Positions 14,779 through 24,530 are shown, numbered from the stretch's first letter. The stretch: 28,519 nt of DNA from DATGZX01 sp035296965 (GCA_035296965.1 DATGZX010000070.1:1-28519); one strand, 5' to 3'. The notes: generated by a model not told the origin, from the letters alone. A program made the numbers and translations.

Positions 14779-15462
14779 TCACTTTCTCGAGGCGCTTTGG
14801 CGGTATTTGAGATGCTTGTAGAGGATGTCACGAGTCAACAAGAGCGCACCATCACGCTCTGCCTTCGTAGTGATGGGTATTTCGGACCAATTACCGTGCC
14901 TGATAGGGTCGGCGTTTACTTTGACGATGCTGTCGATCTGGGCTCTGGTGGTGCCAAGAGCGGCGTGCATTTTGTTCCAATCCTTTGGATCAAAGGCACA
15001 CTTGATTGCTTCGATTGCTCGGAAGCAGTGGAATCCAGTCTCAATGGGATTCATGATTGCTTTACAGTAATCAATGAGGGCAAATCTGAAATGCGGGTCA
15101 CTGCCTGCCAGTGACATACATTCCGGGAGGACGGTTTTGGAAGCTTCGCCAAAGTCCAGGGCGGGATTCTTAGGTCCATAGAAATGGGATTGGCCGTCCT
15201 CTCTTCTCACAAGTAGAATTTCGACGGCATAGTTCGCGCCGACGGCGAATCCGACGGCACTTATGTACGTTTGGGCTAGATTCGTAGCAGCGATCTGGGC
15301 GCTATCGAGGTCAGTTACGTTAGGGTCTTCCCAAATGACTAGAATCTGGGACACCTTGCACTCGATGCTAAAACGGCCACCCGCGCAAGTTGGAGATTCG
15401 ATTCGGTCGAGCCACACCGAAGCGTTTTCAGGATGAACCCGCCCGAAGACTGTGAATTTCAC
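14779..15462 (-). CDS. Hypothetical protein, possibly horizontally acquired
   Basis: I do not recognise the family. The GTG at 15462 follows GAAAGG and gives a natural N-terminus, MKFTVFGRVHPENAS (227 aa). The ATG at 15501 (240 aa) and a GTG at 15537 lack ribosome sites. The N-terminal half is strand-rich with VSQILVIWEDPN. The C-terminal half is helical: FALIDYCKAIMNPIETGFHC, FRAIEAIKCAFDP and NADPIRHGNW. The 'RAIEAIK ... RHG' arrangement is like helical C-terminal domains in some phage-defence and surveillance proteins, but the resemblance is weak. The gene is visibly more A+T-rich than its neighbours and lies among an insertion sequence, a gene remnant and repeats, which suggests transfer. 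There is no signal peptide. Confidence 0.6.
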   Translation of the reverse strand: MKFTVFGRVHPENASVWLDRIESPTCAGGRFSIECKVSQILVIWEDPNVTDLDSAQIAATNLAQTYISAVGFAVGANYAVEILLVRREDGQSHFYGPKNPALDFGEASKTVLPECMSLAGSDPHFRFALIDYCKAIMNPIETGFHCFRAIEAIKCAFDPKDWNKMHAALGTTRAQIDSIVKVNADPIRHGNWSEIPITTKAERDGALLLTRDILYKHLKYRQSASRK

Positions 15463-15539
15463 TGGGCTACGCCTTTCGTGTCGTGTTGGTTGAACGATCA
15501 TGTTAGGGGACCAGCCCCTCCCCGAATTCTTGGACACTG

Positions 15540-16301
15540 CGAGAACTCAAGAGGTTCAAGAAGTCGCGCACGTTGGAGCGCCTGGGCAGCGTACTTCCGT
15601 CGTCGGCGTTTATCCTACCGCAGGGGCGATTTGGGTAGGTCAAACTTCGTCAACCGCGGTTTCTATAGGGCTGGGCTGATCTTACAATCAAGTTATCGGG
15701 ATGGCAGCAGGCAGCTTCCGCCGGTCCTCCCGGTGATCCGTGGTTTCGGCCAGCCACGAGCAAAATCGGGCATGACGACCTGCGACATGAAAATTCAAGC
15801 CTCGGCCAGGGCGCCTATGTGGTGCGGGTTCAACGTGGGATTCTCACCCGCGTTAATGGGAAATAGTCGGATCTTGGCGAACTGCTCTCGGCGCAGGTCT
15901 TCTCCTGGTTTGGGGGATACCTGCGGTCCATCCCAATGCGGGGTCCGGAGACCCTCGCACAGCTCCTCGACCCTCGTCCACCAGCTGGGTGGTATTCGAT
16001 GATCGAGCCGAGAACACCCTTGTGGCAGTGATGAGCAGAAAAAATGCGTCCTAAATGCGTCCTATTTGCGTCCTGATCCTGCGTGGTCGGAGAGCCTCGG
16101 GCAGCCGCTCGACCCTCGCACGGCGGCCATGATCGTGCCGGCACCGCTCACGTGGGAGCGATAAGCGGAAAGATGCGTCCTAAATGCGTCCTATTTGCGT
16201 CCTATTCGCGCCCTAATCCTTCGCGCGCGCTTCTGTCTTCCTGTCTTCCTATTTCTCAGCTTAAATAGGGGCTCCGCCACAATGCCTCGGAAGGTGCATC
16301 G
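15540..16301. other. Gene-free region before the propeller gene
   Basis: About 760 bp without a supportable gene; the plus frame 15433-16002 has no ribosome site, no domain and a random composition. From about 15942 to 16214 the DNA is an imperfect tandem duplication. The two units give related peptides (LAQLLDPRPP near 15955, LGQPLDPRTA near 16098), so decayed coding sequence is possible. The promoter of the large gene at 16302 should lie near its right end, where a pyrimidine-rich stretch (CTGTCTTCCTGTCTTCC) occurs around 16232. Confidence 0.5.
16044..16214 (+). repeat. Repeat family F: clustered TGCGTCCT units, two clusters 129 bp apart
   Basis: Units of ATGCGTCCTA or TTTGCGTCCT, spaced by 10-11 bp, occur three times at 16044-16074. 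They recur as three units plus a degenerate fourth (TTCGCGCCCT) at 16173-16214. The first three units are identical in both clusters. They form the ends of a longer imperfect duplication beginning near 15942 and 16085. Confidence 0.75.
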
Positions 16302-19300
16302 ATGAGAAAAATGGACGCCAGAGTTCGTTGCTTTCTGGGCATGGTCTTGCTGCTTGCAGCAGCATGCTGGGCGCCGGCTGGGCCCGTGCCAACAGAAGAG
16401 GAACTGCTGGCGCGTGTGACCTTGTCGGGAGAGTCGCCGCGGACTGCGCGCCGGTTGGCCGGCGCCGACAAGCTGGCCGAACAAGGCAAGTGGAGCGAGG
16501 CTCTCGACGAATACCAGCAAATCCTCGCGGAAGAAGCCAACGACCTGGTGCCTCTGGACGCCCGCCATGCGCTGCAAGCGCGGCACCTGTGTCATCTGCG
16601 CATCGCCGTCCTGCCGCCCGAGGCCATCAAGCTTTATCGTGCGCGCGTCGATGGCCAGGCCAAGAAATGGCTGGATCAGGGAACTGCAAGCCACGACCAG
16701 GCCCTGTTGCGCCGCGTCGTGGAAGAAGCGTTTTGCAGTCGGCCTAGCGAACAGGCCCTCAATATCCTGGGCGACCTGGCGTTCGAGCGCGGTGATTTTG
16801 ACGATGCGGAGCGCTGGTGGAGAACGATCGCGCTGCCCGCCTTGGGAAAAGACAAGCCGCGGCGGGTAAAAGATGAACTCGTTTATCCGGATCCGGAAAG
16901 CGACCTTGCCAGAGTCCGAGCCAAGCAGATCCTTGCCCGACTGTTTCGTGGTGAGCGCCGCGATCTGCAGCAACAATTAGAGGCGTTCCAGGCGCTGCAC
17001 GGCAAGGCCCAGGGGCGTCTTGCGGGCCGAGATGGGAACTATGCTGCTACCCTCCAGACGTTTGCGGAGCAGGGCGCTGCCCTCGTCGGCTCTCTTGCAA
17101 GCGATTCGTGGACGACATTCGCGGGCGACTCATCACGAAATTACCCGCTTCCCAGGGCCGAAGGCCGTTTGGCCAGGCTCCCGCACCTGGATGGTCCGGC
17201 GTGGAGGGTTCGTCTGGACACCGGAACTCTGGTGCCTGGGAATGCGGATGACGCCCCATCCCCAGGCAGGGTCCTGAGCTCTTTTGATGCCGGCCGCTCG
17301 CTGGCTTTTTACCCGATCATCGTGGGGAACAAGGTCCTGGTGGCCGGCAATCGGTCGGTCACTGCCTTCGACCTGCTGACCGGTCGAAGGAGTTTTCACT
17401 ATGATCTGCCGGCTGCCCGCCTGGACGGGGAGACGGACCTGAGTCTGAAAGTGCCCACGCTGCCGGACATGACATACACATTGACCGCGACGGATGAGCG
17501 GGTCTACGCGCGTCTCGGCGCGCAGAGTATTGGAGCGTTCAAGGCGGGTACCATCGATAATTACCTCGTATGCCTCAATCTCGAAGGAGCCCCGGCCGGC
17601 CGAGAACGCTGGGCGGTAAAGGCTCGATCTCCGGACGGAGGTCAGGCTTTCTTCGAAGGGGCACCCATCGTACTCGAAGGGCGCGTGTACATAGCAGCGA
17701 CACGTCTGGAAGGAACACAAGCCAAGACATTCGTGTGCTGTTACAACGGCGCCAGCGGCGTGCTGCGCTGGCAGCGCGACATCTGTGAAACGCAGGAGTT
17801 CAAACCGAACGAACGGCGTGTCCGGCAGCATCTGCTCACGTTGGCAGGGCCGAACGTCGTTTACTGCTCCCACTCTGGTGCCATTGTCGCGCTGGACGCT
17901 GCGAGCGGCCGGCATGCCTGGGCTGTGCGTTACCCAAGTCGCGGGTTGAAAACCGCGAACGGCGATCCCTCGCCGCGCAGCCTGGTGCCTTGTCTGTATG
18001 CCGCAGGGCGGGTCATCGCGGCTCCCCTGGATCTGGATCGGATTCTGTGTCTGGATGCGGTCACGGGACATCTACTCTGGGAGAGCTTGCCGCTGGAGGC
18101 GGTCCATCTTCTAGGAGCGACGCGCGGCCGATTGATTCTTACCGCGGCGACGCCACGAAAGTGCATCCGCGCGCTCGACCTGGTCACTGGCGATTCCTTA
18201 CGTAGCTGGTTCCGGCCGGCAGATGAAGGTGATGTGCCTCCCTTTGGCCGGGGCCTCCTGGCAGGCGACTGGGTATTCTGGCCCACGCGCGATGGTTTGC
18301 ACATCTTGAACTTGAAGGACGCCGAGCCGACGTATTTCGATGCCGACATTCGTGGGAACCTGGCGGCTGCGCAGGGTTGTTTGATTGTGGCTGGGATCAA
18401 GGAGCTTTCCGCCTATATCCCGGCCGGCCGACTGCTTCCGCAACGACAGGAAGATGCAACGCAGAATCCCACCTCGGCGCCCGTTCGCTTTCGCCTGGCC
18501 GAGGCCGAAGCAGATGCCGGCCTATGGCCACAGGCCACGCAAGATTTCAGACGTGTCGAGTCCCTGGCCGGTCCGGCGGAGTCTTACCACGGCGTTCGTT
18601 TACGCGATTTGGCCAGGCGCAGCCGGCACGACCTGGTCGTGAGCACTGCGGAGCAAGCGCGAATCGAGGGAAGATGGCAACTTGCAGCCCAGCTCCTGGC
18701 TCAGGGAGCGGCAAAGGAATTTCAAGTAACGGAGCGTCTTATCGCCCTTGGTAAACTGGCAGCGTTATGGGAAATGGCCGGCCAGCCTGCGCGCGCGCTG
18801 GCCGCCTGGCAGAGCATCCTGGAAGACAGCGCGCTGAGCCACGGGCAGATCGCCGCTTCAGACGGCCTTCTTCAACCGGCCACGATCTTGGCGGCCGAGC
18901 GCATTGATGCCTTGATCCGCGTTCATGGTCGGGAAATCTACCAAAGTTTCGAACAAGAGGCGGATGGCATCCTTGCAGGCGCCGCTGCCGACAAGCGAAG
19001 GGAGGTGCTGGGCCGGCTCAGCCGGGAATTTCCCAATGCCCTGGTGACGAAACACGCCTTGCTGGAACTTGGGCACCTTTGCGAAGAAGCAGGACAAGCT
19101 GGAGCCGCCGCCCACGCCTTCCGGTCATTCCTGCGGCTGGAGAAACAGGGCGGGGGGCGGTCCGGTGCGTTTGCAGGGCTCGCGAGGGCCTACGAACTGC
19201 TCCACTGCTGGTCCAAAGCGCGCGACGCCTGGCTGCAACTGGCCAAAGAACAAAATGATCCTCGACAGACTGCACGAGATGAAGTCGCGCAACGGCTTCA

Positions 19301-20750
19301 GAAACCCGAATACCGCACTATCGGAACGTCCCAACTTCCTGATCCACCGCTGCCGCTGTACCGAGTCTGGAACTCCTCTTCTGGCCCTCGAATGCCGCCT
19401 GAGGACGACCAGCAATCCTTTGCCGATTCTATCCTTCCGGCAGTAGACGACAGCCTGGCGCTGTCGCTGGATGCAAAGGCCGTACTTTGTCGAAGCGCAA
19501 TTACGGGAACGCTGATTTGGCGACGCTGCCTGTCTTTCCAACCCTCCTGGATTGAATGTTGTGCCGGAATGGTTCTCGTGGCCGGCGCGGACGGCGTTCA
19601 AGCGTACCAGAGAGAGGACGGCAGCGAAGTGTGGTCTTGGTTGCCGTCCCCGGATGTAGAAGGTGCAGTGGTTGATCATGTTCCGCCGCGCTTGAGTAAC
19701 TTTCAAGTGGCAGGACTCCGTTTGTTTTTCCAGCAGGACCAACGCCGGCTTCTCGCCCTGGATATCGACACCGGCCAGGTTCTGTGGAGCTTTTGGGCGC
19801 CGGCCGGACGCCTCGGCCATTCCTATCCTGGAGGCCGATTGTCAGGCCGTTACCATGCAGGGAACGATGGAGTTCTCATCCAGACTACCTCAGGCAAGCA
19901 ATTTGTGCTCGATGCCCGGAATGGACGAACCTTGGGGGAATCGGACAAGGCCAGGAATCACTGGGCTCCCTCATTTTTGACAGCAGAAGGTTCGCGGGTA
20001 ATCCTAGCGCGCGATGTCGGACACGTTTCGGCCTGGGATTTGGCCACCGGCAAAGAGATGTGGTGTTCGGCCTTGGAGTGGCCCGACAGTCTAGTCGGCC
20101 AGGCGCCGGAACTCTTGGGGACACGCACGGCTCTCCTGGTTCTCACCCGCCACAATTACGGCACGTATCTGGAGTGTTTCGATCCGGCCACCGGCATCCG
20201 GCAGTGGCCCGCGGGGCGCTTCCTCGGCGTTCGCCCTGTCGAGCTGGAGGGGGGAGCAATGGACGAGCGTGCCGCATATTTCACGATGGATGGAGCACTC
20301 TGCGCGTACTCGCTGAATGAGGGCAAGGTTCTCTGGCGCTATCACTTGCCCGGCTCTGCCGTCCATTGGCGAACGGCTCGCACTGCCAACTATCTCTTCA
20401 CATACCCGTGCGGCAGCAAGGCGATCCAGGTTCAAGGGAGCTGGCTATCGAAGCATCTAGAATTGAAAGCGATGTTGCCTGTGCGGGAAGAGTACCATCC
20501 CGTTTTGGTGCTCGATGCCAAAACGGGCAGCCTCGTGCAGCGGCTGAATTTCCCCGCAGCGCTGCCGAAACTGTCTCTGTGCGACAATAGGAGCGCTGCT
20601 TTTGTTCCGTTTCCGAGTGTTGGTATACAGCGAGTAATCGTTGAGGAGCCTGCCCCAACTCTGCACGTCTCGGAGCATGGCCTCACTTGGGCTTTCCAGG
20701 GCAGCGCCTGGGGCCTCAATGGTGAAGGGCGGAGTTGGTCGATCAAATGA
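16302..20750 (+). CDS. Very large exported TPR / PQQ-type beta-propeller protein
   Basis: This is a 1482-aa protein; GGAAGG precedes the start. Residues 10-27 are a signal peptide (FLGMVLLLAAACWAPAGP). Residues about 45-190 are TPR-like (KLAEQGKWSEALDEYQQIL, DLAFERGDFDDAERWW). A first propeller, about 320-720, has repeated PQQ-like strand motifs such as VTAFDLLTGRRSF, IVALDAASGRHAW and ILCLDAVTGHLLW. A second helical TPR-like section follows (about 730-1020). A second propeller, about 1040-1450, has VQAYQREDGSEVW, LLALDIDTGQVLW, VSAWDLATGKEMW and LCAYSLNEGKVLW. The 'A-D--TG---W' motif is that of PQQ-like repeats, which often serve as scaffolds without binding PQQ. It is probably periplasmic and a protein-interaction platform. 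The transglutaminase-like gene follows 108 bp downstream. Confidence 0.85.
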   Translation: MRKMDARVRCFLGMVLLLAAACWAPAGPVPTEEELLARVTLSGESPRTARRLAGADKLAEQGKWSEALDEYQQILAEEANDLVPLDARHALQARHLCHLRIAVLPPEAIKLYRARVDGQAKKWLDQGTASHDQALLRRVVEEAFCSRPSEQALNILGDLAFERGDFDDAERWWRTIALPALGKDKPRRVKDELVYPDPESDLARVRAKQILARLFRGERRDLQQQLEAFQALHGKAQGRLAGRDGNYAATLQTFAEQGAALVGSLASDSWTTFAGDSSRNYPLPRAEGRLARLPHLDGPAWRVRLDTGTLVPGNADDAPSPGRVLSSFDAGRSLAFYPIIVGNKVLVAGNRSVTAFDLLTGRRSFHYDLPAARLDGETDLSLKVPTLPDMTYTLTATDERVYARLGAQSIGAFKAGTIDNYLVCLNLEGAPAGRERWAVKARSPDGGQAFFEGAPIVLEGRVYIAATRLEGTQAKTFVCCYNGASGVLRWQRDICETQEFKPNERRVRQHLLTLAGPNVVYCSHSGAIVALDAASGRHAWAVRYPSRGLKTANGDPSPRSLVPCLYAAGRVIAAPLDLDRILCLDAVTGHLLWESLPLEAVHLLGATRGRLILTAATPRKCIRALDLVTGDSLRSWFRPADEGDVPPFGRGLLAGDWVFWPTRDGLHILNLKDAEPTYFDADIRGNLAAAQGCLIVAGIKELSAYIPAGRLLPQRQEDATQNPTSAPVRFRLAEAEADAGLWPQATQDFRRVESLAGPAESYHGVRLRDLARRSRHDLVVSTAEQARIEGRWQLAAQLLAQGAAKEFQVTERLIALGKLAALWEMAGQPARALAAWQSILEDSALSHGQIAASDGLLQPATILAAERIDALIRVHGREIYQSFEQEADGILAGAAADKRREVLGRLSREFPNALVTKHALLELGHLCEEAGQAGAAAHAFRSFLRLEKQGGGRSGAFAGLARAYELLHCWSKARDAWLQLAKEQNDPRQTARDEVAQRLQKPEYRTIGTSQLPDPPLPLYRVWNSSSGPRMPPEDDQQSFADSILPAVDDSLALSLDAKAVLCRSAITGTLIWRRCLSFQPSWIECCAGMVLVAGADGVQAYQREDGSEVWSWLPSPDVEGAVVDHVPPRLSNFQVAGLRLFFQQDQRRLLALDIDTGQVLWSFWAPAGRLGHSYPGGRLSGRYHAGNDGVLIQTTSGKQFVLDARNGRTLGESDKARNHWAPSFLTAEGSRVILARDVGHVSAWDLATGKEMWCSALEWPDSLVGQAPELLGTRTALLVLTRHNYGTYLECFDPATGIRQWPAGRFLGVRPVELEGGAMDERAAYFTMDGALCAYSLNEGKVLWRYHLPGSAVHWRTARTANYLFTYPCGSKAIQVQGSWLSKHLELKAMLPVREEYHPVLVLDAKTGSLVQRLNFPAALPKLSLCDNRSAAFVPFPSVGIQRVIVEEPAPTLHVSEHGLTWAFQGSAWGLNGEGRSWSIK

Positions 20751-20858
20751 GTAATTGACCAAGCGACCCTTCCAACTCATCGCAAAAGCATTACATTGGT
20801 TGAAGATCTCACCGCAATAATCCGCCGATTTCCGCCAACATTCTGTAAAGGTTTTCTC

Positions 20859-22418
20859 ATGCCGAGGGTCATGCACGAGTTTTCACATCGCTGGGTGGTG
20901 GCCGCTGTTCTCGCCTGGCTTTGGTGGTCGCTTACACCCGCTCAGGGGAGCCAATGGCCCGAAAAGGTCGAGGCAGCACTGGTTGAAGCCCACGCCAACC
21001 GACCCGAGCTGGAAAAGGTGCTCGAGCACTATCGCCAAAGGTCCGACAAGCAAAAGTTTGCGGCCAGTTGTTTCTTGATCAGCAACATGCCCGGACATGC
21101 TTTCGTGACCACTGCTCTCTTTGACGGCAAGGGGAACGCGCTCCCATTCGACGTTTTGAGCTACAAGGGGCTGGGCGAGGCTCAGCGGGCACTTACGGAG
21201 CTGGAAAAGAAACATGGCACAGCTAAATTCGACCGTCTGAAAGTTGCCTCCGATCTGGAAACGGTCACTGCGGATTATCTGATCGACAACATCGATCTGG
21301 CGTTCAAGGCCTGGCGCGCAAAGCCCTGGGCCAAGAATATGTCCTTCGATACCTTCTGCGAGTGCATCCTGCCCTATCGTGCCAATCGCGAACCGGTGGA
21401 GCGCTGGCGCGCGGCCTGCGAGATTGATACCAAAACGATTCTGGCGGAAATGAAGAACCCTTCAGACCCACGGGAGGCGGCAAGTCTTGTCCAGAAGCAC
21501 ACCAAGTTCCACGTTGGGTTCAGCGACCTCTACTATCTCCACCCCACCGACCAGGGGTTTCACGAGATGTGCAACAAGCCGGTCGGCCGCTGCGGGGACA
21601 TCTCCAACATGGACGTTTACATCTACCGCGCTAATTGCATCGCGGTGGCCGGCGACTACACGCCCTACTGGGCGAATCGCGACAACAATCATGGCTGGGA
21701 CGTCATTCTGGACAAGGATGGCCGTGGCAACGCCGGCTTGTTCAATCGAGCGGCCAAGGTCTACCGCAAGACCTTTGCCCACAACCCGGAGGCATTGTTC
21801 TATCAACGTGCAAAGGACGAGAAATTGCCCCAATGGTTGGCAGGCCGCAGCTTTCGCGACGTGACTGACCAGTACATGCAGACCACAGACGTGACTGTTT
21901 CATTGGAGTTTCCGCCGCCCAAACCCGCACGTTTTGCCTACATCTGCGTATTCAACGGCGGCGAGTGGAAACCAATCCATTGGGGCTGGATCCACGATGG
22001 CCGGGTGACGTTCACGAAGATGGGACGCAACATCGCTTACCTCGTCGGATATTACGTCGACGACAAGATTGCGCCCGCCGCTCCCCCGTTTATCCTCGAC
22101 GAGCAGGGGAAGAGCAGCCGGCTGGTCTGCGATCTGAAGCATGTCCAGGAACTCCAGATCAAGCAGGTCAATCCGAGCATCAAGGACGATGATTTGAAAA
22201 AGATTTTGCCCGGCAAGGATCTTGAGCAAGGCAAGAAGTACCAGTTATACGTTTGGAACCGAGGTTGGCAATCGCTGGCCAAGATGGCTGGGGGTATGAA
22301 AGACCTTGCCAGGTTTGAGAAGTTGCCGGCCGGCGGGCTTTACTGGGTTGCATCCGAGGACGATCGCGAGACGGCGCGGATTTTCACGATCGAGGGAGGC
22401 AAGCAACGTTTCTGGTAA
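20859..22418 (+). CDS. Exported transglutaminase-like protein (second type)
   Basis: This is a 519-aa protein from the ATG at 20859, preceded by AAAGG; the frame opens at 20796 but without a ribosome site. Residues 10-30 form a signal peptide (VVAAVLAWLWWSLTPAQGS). The middle holds a transglutaminase-like core: Cys245 in GRCGDISNMDVYIYRA, His278 in NNHGWDVIL and a possible Asp285/287 after it. The C-terminal 200 residues are beta-rich (ARFAYICVFNGGEW, HDGRVTFTKMGRNIAYLVGY) and may be carbohydrate-binding-like modules. It resembles exported transglutaminase-like proteins of Bacteroidetes more than the protein encoded at 8535-10004. It lies 108 bp after the propeller gene on the same strand, probably in one operon, so the two may act together in the periplasm. 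Confidence 0.75.
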   Translation: MPRVMHEFSHRWVVAAVLAWLWWSLTPAQGSQWPEKVEAALVEAHANRPELEKVLEHYRQRSDKQKFAASCFLISNMPGHAFVTTALFDGKGNALPFDVLSYKGLGEAQRALTELEKKHGTAKFDRLKVASDLETVTADYLIDNIDLAFKAWRAKPWAKNMSFDTFCECILPYRANREPVERWRAACEIDTKTILAEMKNPSDPREAASLVQKHTKFHVGFSDLYYLHPTDQGFHEMCNKPVGRCGDISNMDVYIYRANCIAVAGDYTPYWANRDNNHGWDVILDKDGRGNAGLFNRAAKVYRKTFAHNPEALFYQRAKDEKLPQWLAGRSFRDVTDQYMQTTDVTVSLEFPPPKPARFAYICVFNGGEWKPIHWGWIHDGRVTFTKMGRNIAYLVGYYVDDKIAPAAPPFILDEQGKSSRLVCDLKHVQELQIKQVNPSIKDDDLKKILPGKDLEQGKKYQLYVWNRGWQSLAKMAGGMKDLARFEKLPAGGLYWVASEDDRETARIFTIEGGKQRFW

Positions 22419-22439
22419 GAGCGGTAGACAACCAGTTCA

Positions 22440-24530
22440 CTACTCCCACAATCGCTGCAACCTTGCCTGGACCTGTGCGGCCACGGCAGCCTGAGTCGTC
22501 GCTTCGGGCAGTGTATCCTGCGGCACGTGATCGCTGCCACTCCTCTCGAACAGGGAGAACAGATCGGGCGGCAGAAACCGGCTCAGCTGGGCAAAGCTGT
22601 GGCTGTCGCCGAGGGCGTGCTTGCGGTGGTAGTAACGCAGGGGAAACGTGATCACCAGCCGATCGCGGGCCCGGGTCATGGCCACGTAGAGGAGTCGGCG
22701 TTCCTCCTCCAACTCGGCCTCGCTATTCGACATGTCGGATGGCAATATGCCGTCGGCCGCATGGATCAAGTAGACCACGTCCCATTCGCATCCCTTGGCG
22801 GAATGAATGGTGGAGAGAACGAGATACTCTTCATCCAGCAAGGGAGGCCCCGCAAGGTCTCCCGTCGACATAGGAGGGTCGAGAGTAAGGTCAGCCAGAA
22901 ACGACGCCCGGTTAGCGGCTCGCTGCGCCAGTAACTCGAGCTGGTCGAGATCGCGCAGCCGCATCTCCGCCTGTTCGTAGCGCTTCTCACACAGCGGCCC
23001 GTAAAAGCGGCGTATCCTGTCAATCTGGACTGTGAGCGGCATGTCGGCACCGGCAGCGGCCACGTCGTTGAATAACCTGGAGAGATCTTCCACCGGCTGC
23101 TTGGCGAGGGTAGGTGCCTTCCAGGAACGCAGGGATGCAATGCCCTCCTGGTTGTCGCGCATGTGGTCAATGGCCTGACGGGCTCGGCCCGGGCCGATTC
23201 CCTCCAGCATCTGCAGAACGCGCATCCAGCTCAGCTCATCGTGAGGATTTTCCAGGATGCGCAGGAAGGCTAGAAGATCCTTCACGTGGGCAGCTTCCAG
23301 AAACTTCAGGCCGCCCCATTTCACGAAAGGAATATTGCGCCGGCCAAGCTCCACTTCCAGTGCATCCGAGTTATGACTGGCGCGGAAAAGCACCGCCTGC
23401 CGGGTGAGCGGAATGCCTTCCTCGCGGAACTCGAGGATGCGGTCGATGACGAGACCTCCTTGTTCCAGCTCGGTTGCGCAAGTGATGAGCGCAGGCTTCT
23501 GGCTACTGCGACGTTCGGACCAGAGGTTCTTGGTGAAGCGGCGCGAAGCCAATCCCATGACTGCATTGGAGGCTTCGAGGATTGGCGTCACGCTGCGGTA
23601 ATTCTGTTCGAGCGTGATTGTCGTGGTTCCGGCAAACTCCTCGGGGAACCGGAGGATGTTCTCCACCGTGGCACCGCGAAAGCTGTAGATGGACTGGGCA
23701 TCGTCGCCCACGACCATGATCGAGCAGCTTGGCGAGACGGGTGCATCTTTCGAGGGCGACTCGGCGGACTTGAGCATCCGCTCCCACATCTTCCGCAGGA
23801 TGGCCGCCTGCATCGGATTGGTGTCCTGGTACTCGTCCACCAGGATGTGTGAGAACCGGCCGGCGAGCGCATCACCCACCGCCGGGTTGTCGAGCGCCTG
23901 CTCCCAGTACATGAGCAGGTCGTCGTAATCGAGGAGAGCGCGCTGCGTTTTGCGCTGGCTGTATTCTCGGAAAACTCGTTTGAGGGCCTCGCCATGACCG
24001 TGACACCAGGGGAAGCGCTCCGCGAGAACTTGTTCCAGCGGCTCGCCGGCGTTGACGCAGCGCGAGTAAATGGCGAGCAGCGTTCCCTTTTGCGGAAAGC
24101 GCGTCGTCGAACGATGCAGCTCGAAATCGGTGCGGATCAGATGGAGCAGGTCCTCGGCATCCGACTGGTCCAGGATAGTGAAACCCTTGCTCAGGCCGAT
24201 TTGCTGGCTATACATGCGGAGGAGGCGATGAGCGACGGCGTGAAAGGTGCCGCCCCAGACGCCCGCGGCCGTGGCCTCGCCCACGACCTGGCCGGCCCGG
24301 CGAATCATTTCATTGGCCGCCCGGCGCGTGAACGTCAACAGGAGGATGCGCTCGGCGAACGTGCCGGCATGGATCAGGGCCGCTAGCCGGGCTGCCAGGG
24401 TCTTCGTTTTGCCGGTCCCGGCGCCGGCGATGACCAGGAGCGGGCCGGACCCGTGCGTGGCTGCGGCACGTTGACTCTCGTTGAGCGTCGCCAGGAATGC
24501 CAGGGACGCGCGGTTTGGCGTAGTCGTAAT
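22440..24530 (-). CDS. UvrD/PcrA-type superfamily 1 DNA helicase, apparent ATT start
   Basis: All superfamily 1A motifs are present: Q motif LNESQRAA, Walker A AGAGTGKT, Ia LLTFTRRAANEM, II LVDEYQDTN, III VVGDDAQSIYSFRGA, IV LEQNYRS, V STIHSAKGCEWDVV and VI LLYVAMTRARDRL. It is an ATP-driven 3'-5' helicase for repair or replication restart. The first two motifs lie upstream of every ATG, GTG or TTG in the frame: the first such codon is the TTG at 24338, in the middle of motif Ia. The frame stays open back to a TAA at 24597-24599. The most natural start is ATT at 24530, preceded by GAGGTAGGG, giving 696 aa beginning MTTTPNRASLAFLATLNES. This length is slightly short for UvrD/PcrA (about 720-750), at the C-terminus. 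It converges with the transglutaminase-like gene at a 21-bp gap. Confidence 0.88.
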   Translation of the reverse strand: MTTTPNRASLAFLATLNESQRAAATHGSGPLLVIAGAGTGKTKTLAARLAALIHAGTFAERILLLTFTRRAANEMIRRAGQVVGEATAAGVWGGTFHAVAHRLLRMYSQQIGLSKGFTILDQSDAEDLLHLIRTDFELHRSTTRFPQKGTLLAIYSRCVNAGEPLEQVLAERFPWCHGHGEALKRVFREYSQRKTQRALLDYDDLLMYWEQALDNPAVGDALAGRFSHILVDEYQDTNPMQAAILRKMWERMLKSAESPSKDAPVSPSCSIMVVGDDAQSIYSFRGATVENILRFPEEFAGTTTITLEQNYRSVTPILEASNAVMGLASRRFTKNLWSERRSSQKPALITCATELEQGGLVIDRILEFREEGIPLTRQAVLFRASHNSDALEVELGRRNIPFVKWGGLKFLEAAHVKDLLAFLRILENPHDELSWMRVLQMLEGIGPGRARQAIDHMRDNQEGIASLRSWKAPTLAKQPVEDLSRLFNDVAAAGADMPLTVQIDRIRRFYGPLCEKRYEQAEMRLRDLDQLELLAQRAANRASFLADLTLDPPMSTGDLAGPPLLDEEYLVLSTIHSAKGCEWDVVYLIHAADGILPSDMSNSEAELEEERRLLYVAMTRARDRLVITFPLRYYHRKHALGDSHSFAQLSRFLPPDLFSLFERSGSDHVPQDTLPEATTQAAVAAQVQARLQRLWE

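Noticed and set aside
14668..15114. Plus-strand frame opposite the A+T-richer hypothetical gene
   Set aside because: It starts in repeat E and has no domain; the minus-strand frame is longer and has protein-like composition.
15433..16002. Plus-strand frame of 189 codons in the gene-poor region
   Set aside because: No ribosome site, random Arg/Ser/Pro-rich composition, and it overlaps the 5' end of the minus-strand gene.
16044..16214. TGCGTCCT clusters as a CRISPR array or replication iterons
   Set aside because: The units are 8-10 bp with no unique spacers of constant size, and no cas or replication-initiator gene is near.
23286..23852. Plus-strand frame of 188 codons opposite the helicase
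   Set aside because: All helicase motifs are on the minus strand; the plus-strand frame has no domain.
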